From assembly GCF_905147045.1 (NCBI RefSeq), contig NC_065908.1:8308001-8372000 (forward strand): a stretch of 64,000 nucleotides of DNA, given 5' to 3'. Origin of the DNA: Nymphalis io (taxonomy: Eukaryota; Arthropoda; Insecta; Lepidoptera; Nymphalidae). Of this stretch, positions 1 to 11,239 are shown in pieces (the first letter of the stretch is position 1; the number at the start of each line of letters is the position of its first letter). The translations under genes were made by a program, and so were the position numbers. The notes under the pieces are model-generated. The model saw only the letters and a list, made by a program, of their open reading frames with translations. It had not been told where the DNA came from and did not search any database.

Positions 1-1587
1 ATATTATAATTATATGCGATAAAAAAGCGTGATGTTAGAATTAGTTGATTTAATTCAAGGTTTTATTATCAAATATACATTGCGAACCGTTGGTAGCTTA
101 ACGTTTGATTAAATTTTGTTAAATGACAACTAGAAATTACTTTAAAGAAATCTACTTGAATTATTTATATTTTGATTTAATTTTGTAATTTGATTTATTA
201 TATTACACTATCTTTTCTATATAATTCATTATAGTAACATAATTTTATAATGACTCATCGCATCATAAGGTAGTTTTTCCATATGTTATTATTTACACAA
301 GTGATCAATCAGTGGTCGAAATTCATTATCATTTTTGAAAATGTTTGGGAAATACATAGTGTGTTTGTTTCGAAAAAAAATCATCTTTCTATCTTATTTT
401 AATTGATAACATAATACTCGTCAATGGCTACCAAACAAAAAAAAAACAAGAAAAAAATACTGAAGTGTTGTCTATTTACCTATTTATATCTAGAAGACTA
501 GCTTTCGAGTGTGGCTTCGCTCACTCATTAGGGAGGCCTGGCTCGATAGCCTGTATCCTTCCTTTGAGTTCAAGCTTGCTTTAAAACAAATTACATCAAA
601 ATCGATTCAGCTATTTAGCCGTGAAAGCGTAATAGATTAACTTAAACATTTACAATATTCATATAGATTATAATACATATATAATAATAGAATCAGTCTT
701 TCATCCTTAATAATACTTATGACATACAGTTCAAATTTATAACGTAAGATTTGTAACGTAAATATTATGTTTAGTTTAGTGTACTTTTGACTTTACATCG
801 TTATAGATAAGAAGCTCTCGACAAATCGGTAAGTACATACGACCACAAACAATATCTTATCGGAGAACACACAGGCACTAGTTTATTATTCTATTTCTAA
901 TTAAGCCTGGATTGCCTCGTTCTATGAAACGAGGTTGATTTACAATGCCTACGTTTCACATTATATATTGATTCGTATCTCATTATTACTGAATCATTTA
1001 ATTGTTCGTTAAGAGACGACTCATCGGTTTAGTGGCTTGTTGACAGAAAACCGTAGGATCCCGCGTTCATATCCAGAGTTGAACCAAAAAATTAATAAAT
1101 AAAGTTGTATAGATCGACAATCAAATTGGCGACTTGACATTAAATGGTCTCTTTCGCTTGTAAATGTTCGTCAAGAAATTCGAACCACTTCGAAAACCGT
1201 AAAGGCTCCGCCAAACCACGGATCTAATACGTTATATACCTTGTACCAGTAATTACACTTGCTGACTCACCATTCAAACCGCGATAACAACAGCCGTGGG
1301 TGGTTACAAACTACAGTAAAAACAACGAAAATAATTTAATTTTTTTGATAGCAATGTTGACCGACTCGCGATACACCAAATGACACTTCCCTTACGTACA
1401 ATGAAAAACAGTTGCTCAACTTTCCAGAACTTTCCGGTAAAATGGAAATATACCTAATGTATATATCTTTTTTATTTTTTATTTTTTTATTAGATCCTTA
1501 CTTTGTAAATTAAAATAGGTACCATTTGAGAGGTGTACCATTAATAAGGTTTGTTTTTTAAATTTATATTCCGGAGAGGTATTATTA

Positions 1588-1590
<3 letters not shown>

Positions 1591-1628
<38 letters not shown>
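1591..1628. repeat. TA dinucleotide microsatellite
   Basis: An uninterrupted alternation of T and A, next to a SINE-rich segment. Nothing else is supported here. Confidence 0.9.
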
Positions 1629-1630
<2 letters not shown>

Positions 1631-1867
1631 AGTGGACAACACACTCAATTGCCTGTAAGGTCATTTCATTTTAATGTCTAAGCAGTGATCAGTCTCGTAG
1701 GGACCCGATTCTGACACACGATTCGTATGACTAAGACTACTCTCTCAAACAATAAGAAATACCATATAATGTCAATGATCTTTTAATTGTTATTAATCAT
1801 AAGAATTGTACTGAATACAGAGCAATGAGATGAGTATATAACTTAGCTTTGGTAAATCTTACATTCA

Positions 1868-2215
1868 GTAACAGCCTGTTAATGTCCCACTGCTGGGCTA
1901 ACGCCTCCTCTCCCTTTTTGAGGAGGTTTGGAGCTTATTCCACCACGCTGCTCCAATTCGGGTTGGTAGAATACACATGTGGCATAATTTCAATGAAATT
2001 AGACACATGCAGGTTTCCTCACGATGTTTTCCTTTATCGTCAAGCACGAGATGAATTAGAAACACAAATTAAGCACATGAAAATTCGGTGGTGCTTGCCC
2101 GGGTTTGAACCCACGATCATCGGTTAAGATTCACGCGTTCTAACCACTAGCCTGTTAATGCCTGTTAATGTCTGAGCCTGTTAATATCCCACTGCTGGGC
2201 TTAGCCCCTGTTACT
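1868..2215 (-). repeat. SINE family B copy with duplicated tail
   Basis: This is the reverse complement of a tRNA-like head (GGTTCAAACCCGGGCAAGC, a B-box-like motif) followed by a body that ends in CCCAGCAGTGGGACATTAACAG. After the head at about 2150 the terminal motif of the family recurs several times in short, imperfect form up to 2215, each time as 'cctgttaatg' or 'actgctgggc'. Other copies of the family lie at 5323, 7608, 19287, 35333, 52068, 53797 and 57021. Confidence 0.8.
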
Positions 2216-2732
2216 GTGAGGGTAAGTATACGTGGTTCTTGTATACGTGATGCTTATAAGATTTGACCTGAACAAACTAACAAACACACGTTACAATTTA
2301 AATAAGAGCTTGTAAAAATTACGCTTTCAAATATCGAATTAAAAAAAAAATAATCTCACCATCACGAAATCTCAAATGAAATGAACTCTTGATTTTTTCG
2401 TCAATAATAATAATGAAGTACCTATTTTATAATGATATATGTACTGCAAAATTTATGTGTTGGATAAAATTGTGACATTTCTAATCTATATTACAAAGAG
2501 TTTACATCTTTGTAAGTTAATGTAGAGACCGCGTCTCAAAAACCACACATTTGTTTAAAAGAAAAAAAAATTTGAACGAAGCCTTGACATAAGCTTTATA
2601 TTATCCAATTTAATTATAAGGTTCTTTCGCGGATATCCATTTTGCAACATAAGTCTACTAAACGGTCGGACAATGAAAAAAAAACGATCGAGCGAACGCG
2701 TTTCTTACGAACGCTGCCTTAACATACAAACT

Positions 2733-3095
2733 AATATCCTGGGACATTATTCACACACGGCCATCTGATCCAAAATTAAGTAGAGCTTGTACTGTGCAAA
2801 CTTACTGGTGGTAGGGCTTTGTGCAAGCTCGTCTGGGTAGGTACCACCCACTCATCAGATACTCTACCGCAAAACAGCAATACTTGATATTGTTGTGTTC
2901 CGGTTTGAAGGGTGAGTAAGCCAGTGTAATTACAGGCACAAGGGACATAAAATCTTAGTTCCCAAGGTTGGTGGCGCATTGGCTATAAGCGATGGTTGAC
3001 ATTTCTTACAGTGCAAATGTCTAAGGGCGTTTGGTGACCACTTACCATCAGGTGGCCCATATGCTCGTCCACCTTCCTATTCTATAAAAAAAAAA
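2733..3095 (-). repeat. SINE family A tail followed by SINE family C copy
   Basis: Positions 2733-2795 match the 3' tail of family A (cctgggacattattcacac) in reverse. Positions 2804-3095 are a nearly full family C copy in reverse, running from 'ggtggtagggctttgtgc' to 'ccatatgctcgtccaccttc' and an A run. The 67-residue open frame inside it is repeat sequence, not a gene: the same peptide recurs at 40.7, 52.7 and 58.0 kb. Confidence 0.8.
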
Positions 3096-3758
3096 AAACC
3101 AGACAACTTATATACTACATATACCACTTTTCTTTTGTAAATACTGGTGAAATATATTAAATATTAATTTTAATTATGTGTTAAATTGACAGAACCATAT
3201 CTGCAAGTTTTGCTATGTCTCATATAAATAAAGTGAGCGTTTCACGGCCCAATAGTTGCAACGACAATTCATAAAGTTCGACACGTTCACTGCAAGTGGA
3301 ATTCGCGGAGAAAGTTCGGCATATCGTGTAGCAAATTGACCCGAAGCGTTTCGCATGACGCTACTTTATACTTGATAAAAGAGATTTTTTTAAGCGATAA
3401 TTAAAGTTAAATACTTTTACAATAACATTAAAATGCCAATAGTTTCTACTGTTTAATTAAAAATATCTATCAACCTATATGGTACACATGAATAAAATTT
3501 AAGTGTCTGTATGTGTACCTGAACGGCCAGCGCATTATATAATATACACAAGTGTGTGCGCAAACAGGTGCATTAATTCCATTCCATTACATTCATAATT
3601 CGAAGGGATGGCAATCCGACACGAACGAAAAGAATTCTAGCTCAGCACTAAATTTACGTGTTTTCCGAGGCACGGCAGTGTATCACGGCATTATAAGCAC
3701 TGGTGGGAAATAAATTAAGACCAACGAGACATTATGTAACATTCAAACTGTAAAATGT

Positions 3759-4020
3759 TGAGCCGATTGGCGTGGTTGGTAGAACACTTGCCTTTCACGC
3801 CGAAGGTTGTGGGTTCGATTCCCACCCAGGACAGACATTTGTGTGCATGAACATGTCTGTTTGTCCTGAGTCTGGGTGTAATTATCTATATAAGTATGTA
3901 TTTACAAAAGAAAAGTAGTATATCAGTTGTCTGGTTTCCATAGCACAAGCTTTGTACAAGCTTAGTTTGGGATCAGATGGCCGTGTGTGAAAAATGTCCC
4001 AGGATATTATTATTATTACT
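3759..4020 (+). repeat. tRNA-derived SINE, family A
   Basis: The head resembles a tRNA gene with an A-box-like 'tggcgtggttgg' and a B-box 'ggttcgattcccac'. It is followed by a body (gtgtgcatgaacatgtctg) and an (att)n tail. The same unit occurs at 17095, 53059 and, reversed, at 62866. Confidence 0.85.
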
Positions 4021-4085
4021 AAAACTACCTTTTTTTATTTTTGTCTGTTAGTCCGGGGGCAATCTTTAAAAACTGACAAATTCAA

Positions 4086-4842
4086 TCAATACTAATATTA
4101 TAAAGAGGTAAAGTTTGTGAGGTTTTACGGGGTAATCTCTGGATCTACTTAACCGATTTTGAATATTCTTTTACCGACAGAAAGACATATCATTTTTGAG
4201 TGTCATAGGCTATATATTAACCCGAAAAATGAAACGACTTTTCCTTGGTAGTGGGATTTGCAAAGTAAATCGGAGAAAAAACGGTCGAACGAAAACGCTT
4301 CTTACAAACGCTGTTGTAGAGCTTGATAATGCCTACAAAAAAGTCAGAGACAGCATATGTTTAACTTATATATTTAAATCACAAAAAGTTGTTTTTTATA
4401 TTGAAACAAATAATTTAAATCGTTAGGTCATGTTTGTTGGTCATATTATCAACAATTATGAACTATTATCAAAATAAGTAAACTTATCGTCTCAAATGTT
4501 TAAAATAAGACTTTTCCTTTTTACTCCATATAATTTGGACGAATGGTTAAAGAGATAATACGACATAGGTATAACCGTGACCGTGTCGTAATCTATCGAG
4601 TGATATTTCTATTAGACGGTTTTTTCATACGTTAATCTATTATTATATCTATTAAATAAATTACTTTATTACCAAGGAAATTTTATTTAGATAAAATTCA
4701 TTTTTTACAGTTCATTTTTTGGTGATATAGTTTAAGAGATAATTTAAAATATCAAATGCGCCAGACAATTTTATTAATGTTTGGCCAATCGATAACAAGT
4801 AAAAACGTATACCGCCCAACGAAGTGGGCACAGGTCAGCTAG
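4086..4842 (+). mobile_element. Non-autonomous Helitron-like element
   Basis: The element begins with TC after an A and ends in CTAG followed by T. A GC-rich hairpin (GCCCAacgaagTGGGC, 4814-4829) sits about ten bases before the end. This 5'-TC, 3'-hairpin-CTRR structure is the established Helitron signature. There is no Rep/helicase coding region, and the 76-residue open frame inside is not recognisable. The 5' boundary is my inference. Confidence 0.6.
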
Positions 4843-5322
4843 TTATTAATAATTGGATTATTATTGAGTTCAGTTTATCTAAATGTTGTTATACAACATA
4901 AAATTTACGTACGTCATTCCACGTATATATAATACGAAAAGAGAATAATCTTGTAGAGGAGCGGCATTAAAAATAAAGTAAGCGATTTATAATTTACCTG
5001 AACCTAATCAATAGAAAACATTTCAAAGTTATAAATTAAGTAATTCGTTTTAAATTGTTTTTATTTGTTGGCACATAATCAACCTTTTTTTATTATATTT
5101 AAGAAACGCAATACAAACAAAAAATTGATTTAGATAAATCGGTTTCAGTAATCGTAACAAAAAATCTATTAGCCCTCGTTAATTTACGTCACGTTCGTAG
5201 TTTTTAACAATTGCTCTCATGACTAAAACAACTTTATTTAGAAAAACACTCGGGATAATTTTAGACATTGGATCGATTAAAGTCTTTAAAGCCGTCGTGT
5301 TGTTGTTGTGTGTTGTTTATCA

Positions 5323-5650
5323 AGCCGAGATGGCCCACTGGTAAGAGCGCGTGAACCTTAACCGATGATCGTGGGTTCAAAACCGGGCAAGCACCACTGA
5401 ATTCATTATCAAATCATGTGCTTAATTTGTGATTATAATTCATCTCGTGCTTGACGGTGAAGGAAAACATCGTGAGGAAACCTGCATGTGTCTAATTTCA
5501 ACATGTGTATTCCACCAACCCGCATTAGAGCGGCGTGGTGGAATAAGCTCCAAAACACTTTGAGGAGAAGCTCCAAAACACTTTGAAGAAAAGCTCAAAA
5601 AGAGAGAGGAGGCCTTAGCCCAGCAGTGGCACATTAACAGGCTGTCACTG
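5323..5650 (+). repeat. SINE family B copy
   Basis: Nearly full-length sense copy, from 'agccgagatggcccactgg' to the 'cagcagtggcacattaac' end. A short internal duplication ('ctccaaaacactttgagg' then 'ctccaaaacactttgaag') near 5549-5590 distinguishes this copy. Confidence 0.85.
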
Positions 5651-5848
5651 AAGTCTTTACAATAAATACTCTAAGAACTTAATTAATTCAAGCAAATACG
5701 ATGTTCATACATGTACTTAATATGAAAACCTAAAACAATTTCTTAATCATTCATTTATCATTGAAGACAATAAAGCCCTAAAACGTCAAATAAGTACATA
5801 CAAATATTTTCTATCACTGTAAAAAAAGAAGTAAAGTAACGATATAAG

Positions 5849-6040
5849 TCACACTGCTGGGCTGAGGCGGCTGCCCTTTTTGAGGAGAACATTTCGAGCT
5901 TACCCCACCACGGTACTCCAATGCGAGTTTGTGGATACACCTAGCAGTTTTTATCCGCCACATGCAAAACCGCTTTCCTCACGATGAATTCTGATTCATC
6001 GGTTAAGATTCTCGTCTTCTAACTGCTGGTCCATCAAGGC
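5849..6040 (-). repeat. Decayed SINE family B copy
   Basis: Reverse-oriented and heavily diverged. 'cactgctgggctgaggc', 'tgaggagaacatttcg' and 'tcggttaagattctcg' can still be recognised. Confidence 0.65.
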
Positions 6041-6639
6041 TCAATTGTCTACTACTAAATGATTAATTAATGGAAGTTAACGACATAGCTCAACGCAAAT
6101 GTAATTTATTTACCTAAAGCAAAATTACTATTAAAATGTATTTTAACGACATTGCGCTCATAACAAAACATAAATAAATTTGATAAGTATATAATAAAAC
6201 ATAAAACTCTTTTAAATAACTACTACACGTAACACATTTGTTTCGTTAGTTTTAAATTAAAACATAACCAAAAAAAAAAACAAAACATAACTACACTATT
6301 AAAAAAACAAAGTCCTCGAGTCACGTCTGTCTGTATGTCTATCTGTTTAAACGCGATAAATCAATCGAATCACTGCGATTCACGAGGAACGTTTAGGTGT
6401 ATACCTAATAATGGTTTTGCTTAAATTGGCTGAAACATGAAGATGGTTGTTAAAGATTAAAAAAATCATACCGGCTGGAAGCTTAGTGGCGCCGCGTACA
6501 CCAAAAGATTTATACATATGTACGAGTACTACAATATAAGCGATTTACATTGTTTATTGTAGTTTTTTTTTATCTTCTGACGTATTCCACTTATTTTTTT
6601 TTATTTTTAAGCAATAAAATTAATTAAACTTGATGGTAG

Positions 6640-6850
6640 GTCTATATGCAAGCCCGTCTTGGTACGGTACTACCCTCTCATCAGATATTCTACCACCAAA
6701 CAGAAAGAAATAGTATTGTTATGTTCTAGTTTGAATAATTAGTGATTCTGCACAAGGGACATAACAATTTAGTTCAAGGTTGGTGGATTGTTAATATTTC
6801 TTGCAGCACCAATCTATGGAAAGTCAACGCATTTGAAAACCCTACCCTAC
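6640..6850 (-). repeat. Decayed SINE family C copy
   Basis: Diverged reverse copy retaining 'caagcccgtcttggtacgg', 'ctcatcagatattctacc' and 'caaggttggtgg'. Confidence 0.6.
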
Positions 6851-7607
6851 CTACTATAAATCAAAAAATACATAATTTATAAAACAAATGGGTAATTGGA
6901 ACGATCTTAAGTCGACGTTTGCGTGAACATAAACGAAAATTAAACGCGCCTCTTGACCTGCTTTGAAACTGAAAGCAGCAACTGCAAAGTCGATTGGGTG
7001 CTGTTACGTGTTACCTTTGAAAAAGTAATTAGTACGAAAGCTAACGCGAAAGTCAGTTCTTCAGTAATTACTAACGTTTAATCCGGTATACTTGGGCGTC
7101 CATAAAAAAAATAGTACAGCTATTCTGCAAGAACAAACTCGATACTCACCGCAGGACGCGATTGTGAAATGTCAGATAGTGATATATATGCGACATTGAC
7201 TATTATAATTATAAAGCCGGTTATACACTCGCCCATGAATCGCGATGTGCGCGTGGTATCTGCGCTAAAAATATGACCCTCTACATTTGATACGATTCAC
7301 GGTTTCAAAAAAACTTCGCCGACACTCAAGACGCATATTTTTGAATCGAATTCATAATGAAAATTTAGATTATTCAAGAGCTCGACCAATGACATTGCAT
7401 CATTTAATATCAAAGTTGTTCATTCGTCGTTACTCATCTTGTGGTATGAATAAGCTATACATTTCACTTGCGCTTAAAGGCTTTCGCGAGCTTTCCACCG
7501 TGAACTTAGAATAATCAAAATAGACACGAAATTCGTTCATATATCACGGTCTCATCAATAATAACAATTTCTAAATCATTTTATCCAATTTATCTATATT
7601 GAAAACC

Positions 7608-7722
7608 GTAACAGCCTGTGAGTGTCCCACTGCTGGGCTAAAGGCCTCCTCTCCTCTTTTTGAGGAGAAGGTTTTGGGAGCTTATTCCACCACGCTGCTC
7701 CAATGCGGGTTGGTGGAATAAA
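7608..7722 (-). repeat. SINE family B 3' fragment
   Basis: Only the terminal ~110 bases of the family are present (cccactgctgggc to 'caatgcgggttggtgg'), in reverse orientation. This is the 5'-truncated form expected from incomplete reverse transcription. Confidence 0.75.
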
Positions 7723-10019
7723 TATTGAAAACACATTTTTATAATTTTAAGTATTTAATATAAAACTTTTACACTTAATTATTTTCTTATTATAATTTAT
7801 CAGCCTTATTAAACAAGAGAACTCGACGTGACTCTACGAAGTTTCAAGTCATATCTTAGATTAGCTTGAAAATGTTTTTTGATGACACGAGATCATGAAA
7901 TTCAAGTTTGTCACGTCAATAGTCTAAATTGAAAAAGGGGCGAAACTGCGAAGGCATCTTCTTATGTAATAATATTATATACTAAAACTTTTGATAGGTA
8001 TAGCTTCTAATGACAATTTAGTCGAGAGAACCATTTGCATTTTGATTAAAACGCATAATATATTATTATTATCTTAATGAAAAGGAAATATAAACGTCCG
8101 CCTTTAATATGCAGTATTACCTTTATAGTTTATAATAATAATTAATAAATAAGTTTCGCTTATAGAATTATAATTAAATACCCAAAGTAACATAAAATAT
8201 CCATTATAGCGATTGAAAAAGGTTAATAAGTTATCTATTTACGACGAAGTATAGTCAGCCTCGAATAGATACAATTTTATTCAACATCAACAATTAAATC
8301 ATTTACGTCATAATAGCTCAGTTACACACAAACTTTTGTATCTAAGTGTACACGTACGAGTCCATGAGTCAATCAAATGTGACTCAAAGCAAATACCATT
8401 TATATTAGACGACGTAATAAACTGGTGTTTATTTACGATGCCGGAGGAAGGGGCTGTTAAACCCAGGATGCTATTGTACAGTCGTGAAAGAAAACACATT
8501 TGTTTTAAAAGAATATACTTTAGGAAAAAAATGGATTGAGGGTGACGTGTTCAGGGTGTTTCAAATATAGATATGAAAAGAAATAGATAACACTGGAAGA
8601 AATACTATCAGCTAACCATTCATGAATGTAATAGCAGGCAGGCAATGATAATGAGAAATCATATCGTAAATACAAAGGGGCTGGTAGTAGAGTCCCATCC
8701 ATTATAGTGGTTATTTACTGGGAACTTTTGAGCTTTAACTGACGTCAATTTAAATTTAACGTTTTATTCTCATTACAATAGAGCTGATAAAATGTTTACT
8801 TTTAGGGAAATATAATGCAACAATAGAATTATGGTTCAACACGGCGATGGCTTTGCGCGAGCCCGTTTGGGTATGTACCGTCCACTAATCATTAATCTCC
8901 CACTATAGCCCATTTATCAGTCAATCTATCAATTATAATATAAAAAATATAAAAGGACACAGCGTATCGTCAGACGTACACCGGTTCTTGGGAGTACGTA
9001 AAAACATGATTTAAAAATAAAATATAACCGTGATAAGGATTACTATTTATAATATAAGGGCACTAATGATGATATTGTCCCTGAGCTAATTCGGTTACGG
9101 CGGCCAATCGAGAGAAACCAGCCAAATGCGCGGGGTATATACATTTATAATTGTGCGCGATTGTGTGCGCAAACTCAAGTTCATTCTCTATTCTCTCATA
9201 ATCCGATGGGACGGCAAATCCGACAAGACAAGAATGAGTTCAGCACAGAACGAATGAAAGAAAAAGACACAGTGTTACCAACATCTCCCTCCCGCGAGCA
9301 GTTCCTAGTAATTTTATAAACCCGAAAGTTTGTGAGCACGGATGGACTTTTGTTACAAAAAAAAAAAAACAAATGAACAGAACCGAAGGAAATTTGAAAT
9401 AGCGATAGCTTATACTTACCACCCTTTACACAAAGGCTTACCACCTGCCCGATAGCGTAACACGCGGGCGCGGCAATATATAAATAAATTAACACAATCT
9501 TTAACTATGCGGTACATGCGTGTACAAAATAAGTAAACATACAACGTAATCTATAATATTTTATGTGTGTTGATGAAAATATTTTTTTCATCGTCTGTAC
9601 CTCCGGTAGCGATTGTTTGTACTATCCGCCCTAATTTGTGAGGAGCGGAGGACTGTTTTAATATTCCGTAACAAGTTAACTACAATTTTATACGATAGTT
9701 CGAAAATGAAGCAATGTTTACTATTTTTAAACTTAATAATATTATAAAATGCAAAGGTTTTTGTACGTTGGATGTTCGCTGTAACGAGGTTCTAATGAAA
9801 TTTCGTTTTTTAAGTCGTTTTTTTTTTCGTTGAATAGAACGTAGCTTACTTTTTATGAATTTGTATTAAAATTAATTAAATACGTATGTTGTAATTTACG
9901 TCTGAGTACGCGATGAATAAAATTATTCATCATATTCGTACTTGAATTTGTTAGTAGATTTATTGTCTCGTGTATTTTTTTTTAATAGGCAGGCGATATA
10001 ATAGGCAATTTTAATAGGC

Positions 10020-10265
10020 TAATGGGCCACCCAATGGTTAGGGGGTCACCACAGCCTATTGACATTGGAGCTGCAAGAAACATTAAACATTCCCACATCG
10101 CCAATGCGCCACCAATCCTGGAAACCAAGATGATAAGTCCATTTTGCCAAGAACACAACATTACAATGTATTGCTGTTTGGCGGTAAATATATGGGTTAC
10201 GGATCTAGTGTAGTAAGTCTGTGTACCTGTCCAGATGGGCTCGCGGAAAGCCCTACCACCAAGAA
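10020..10265 (+). repeat. Diverged SINE family C copy
   Basis: Sense copy with 'gggccacccaatggttag', 'gccaatgcgccaccaatcc' and the distal motif 'gaaagccctaccacc'. The open frames over it on both strands are repeat-derived. Confidence 0.6.
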
Positions 10266-10299
10266 AATCGTTATCACAAACTAATCTATACAAATAGTA

Positions 10300-10493
10300 T
10301 AATTGCGAAAGTAGCTCTGTCTTACGTCGTTACGCTTTCACGGCGAAATCACAGAATCGAATTTGACGAAATTTGGTATGAAGCAAACATGAACCCCAAG
10401 GAATGACATAGATTATATTTTTAAGCCTACCACCTCCTACCCCCCCCCCCCCCCCCGCCCGAACACGTGGGCGGCGAAGCGGGCATAAACTAG
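10300..10493 (+). mobile_element. Helitron-like 3' end
   Basis: A C run (10441-10456) leads into a GC-rich inverted repeat (GCCCgaacacgtGGGC) and terminates in 'aaactag' followed by T. This resembles the Helitron 3' terminus at 4842. The 5' part is not identifiable, so this is a fragment. Confidence 0.4.
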
Positions 10494-11113
10494 TATGTAT
10501 TATAACTATACACCTATGTGAACTTGGTTGTACTCAATATTTCCTAGCAACGGATACAGTCTATCCCAGTATCCCAGACTTCCTGCATGAAACATTCCTA
10601 TATGTAATACATGTAGGATTGTTGACTTTAAATTGACTCGATCATATTACATAAGGTCACTGGGCCCGTCTAGTAACATACTATATCTATATATATATAT
10701 ATCCGTCGTCGCGTTTGGACTCTACTACCACTTACCATCAGGTGGAGTAGAGTCATTTGCCATCCCGGGGCATATAAAAAAAAAAAAAAAAAAAATATAT
10801 GTAAAGTAAATACAAGGAATTTATGAGAACAACAAGATGAATGAACATGAGTAAACATCAAAACAGCTGATTGTAATGAAACTTAATAACATGGCCAGAT
10901 TATGTCATAACAGATGACATATTTTCTTTATATTTATTTTATTATTTAAGCCGTGATAACATTAATTATAGTAAAGTTATGATAATGATACACCCAGCTT
11001 TTATTTCTATTAACTATTTAGTTAATTGGTGAGAAAAATAACTCTATTTCTTGATACAAAATAAATATTAAAACCCTACTTTTTAGTAATAATAATAATT
11101 CTTATTTGAATAC

Positions 11114-11239
11114 CTTGAGACATTTCAAACAGAAGGTATGCTGACAGGGCAGAACTCGGGAAGATGTGTCAAGACGCTCCAAACACACCGAGCACTCCAG
11201 AAGGTCATTCAGTAGACCCTCATCCATCCCGTGCGGCCA
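11114..11239 (-). CDS. POSH: POSH/SH3RF-type E3 ubiquitin ligase, first coding exon (partial gene)
   Basis: This minus-strand exon has an acceptor after 'tatatttcag' and a donor at 11113 (AAG|GTATTC). Translation starts at 11227 and gives 38 residues: MDEGLLNDLLECSVCLERLD, continuing into SSRVLPCQHTFCLKCLK. The cysteines and histidine at residues 12, 15, 28, 30, 33 and 36 are the first part of a C3HC4 RING finger. The wording LLECSVCLERLD and VLPCQHTFC is characteristic of POSH (Plenty of SH3s), a scaffold E3 ligase in JNK signalling; that role comes from the family. The exon ends in phase 0, inside the RING. The rest of the RING and the SH3 domains must lie beyond the left edge, so the next intron exceeds 11 kb. 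An unrelated RING protein is possible but less likely. Confidence 0.8.

Larger units (their letters stand above)
1..11113. other. Gene-free, repeat-rich stretch (probable POSH intron)
   Basis: I found no exon with convincing splice sites or a recognisable protein here. The open frames are short and fall in repeats or AT-rich sequence. The stretch holds SINE copies of three families, a complete-looking Helitron-type element (4086-4842), a second Helitron-like end near 10490, a TA run at about 1591-1628 and a C run at 10441-10456. Because the RING exon at 11114-11239 is spliced towards lower coordinates and its next exon is not visible, this is inferred to be the downstream intron of that gene. 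Confidence 0.55.

Noticed and set aside
3759..3840. tRNA gene
   Set aside because: A/B-box-like heads occur in several copies with a shared non-tRNA body and (att)n tail, so they are SINEs. No cloverleaf with a proper acceptor stem was found.
9196..9495. 99-codon minus-strand ORF
   Set aside because: Low-complexity Phe/Ser-rich translation with a poly-Phe run from an A tract; no homology or splice evidence.
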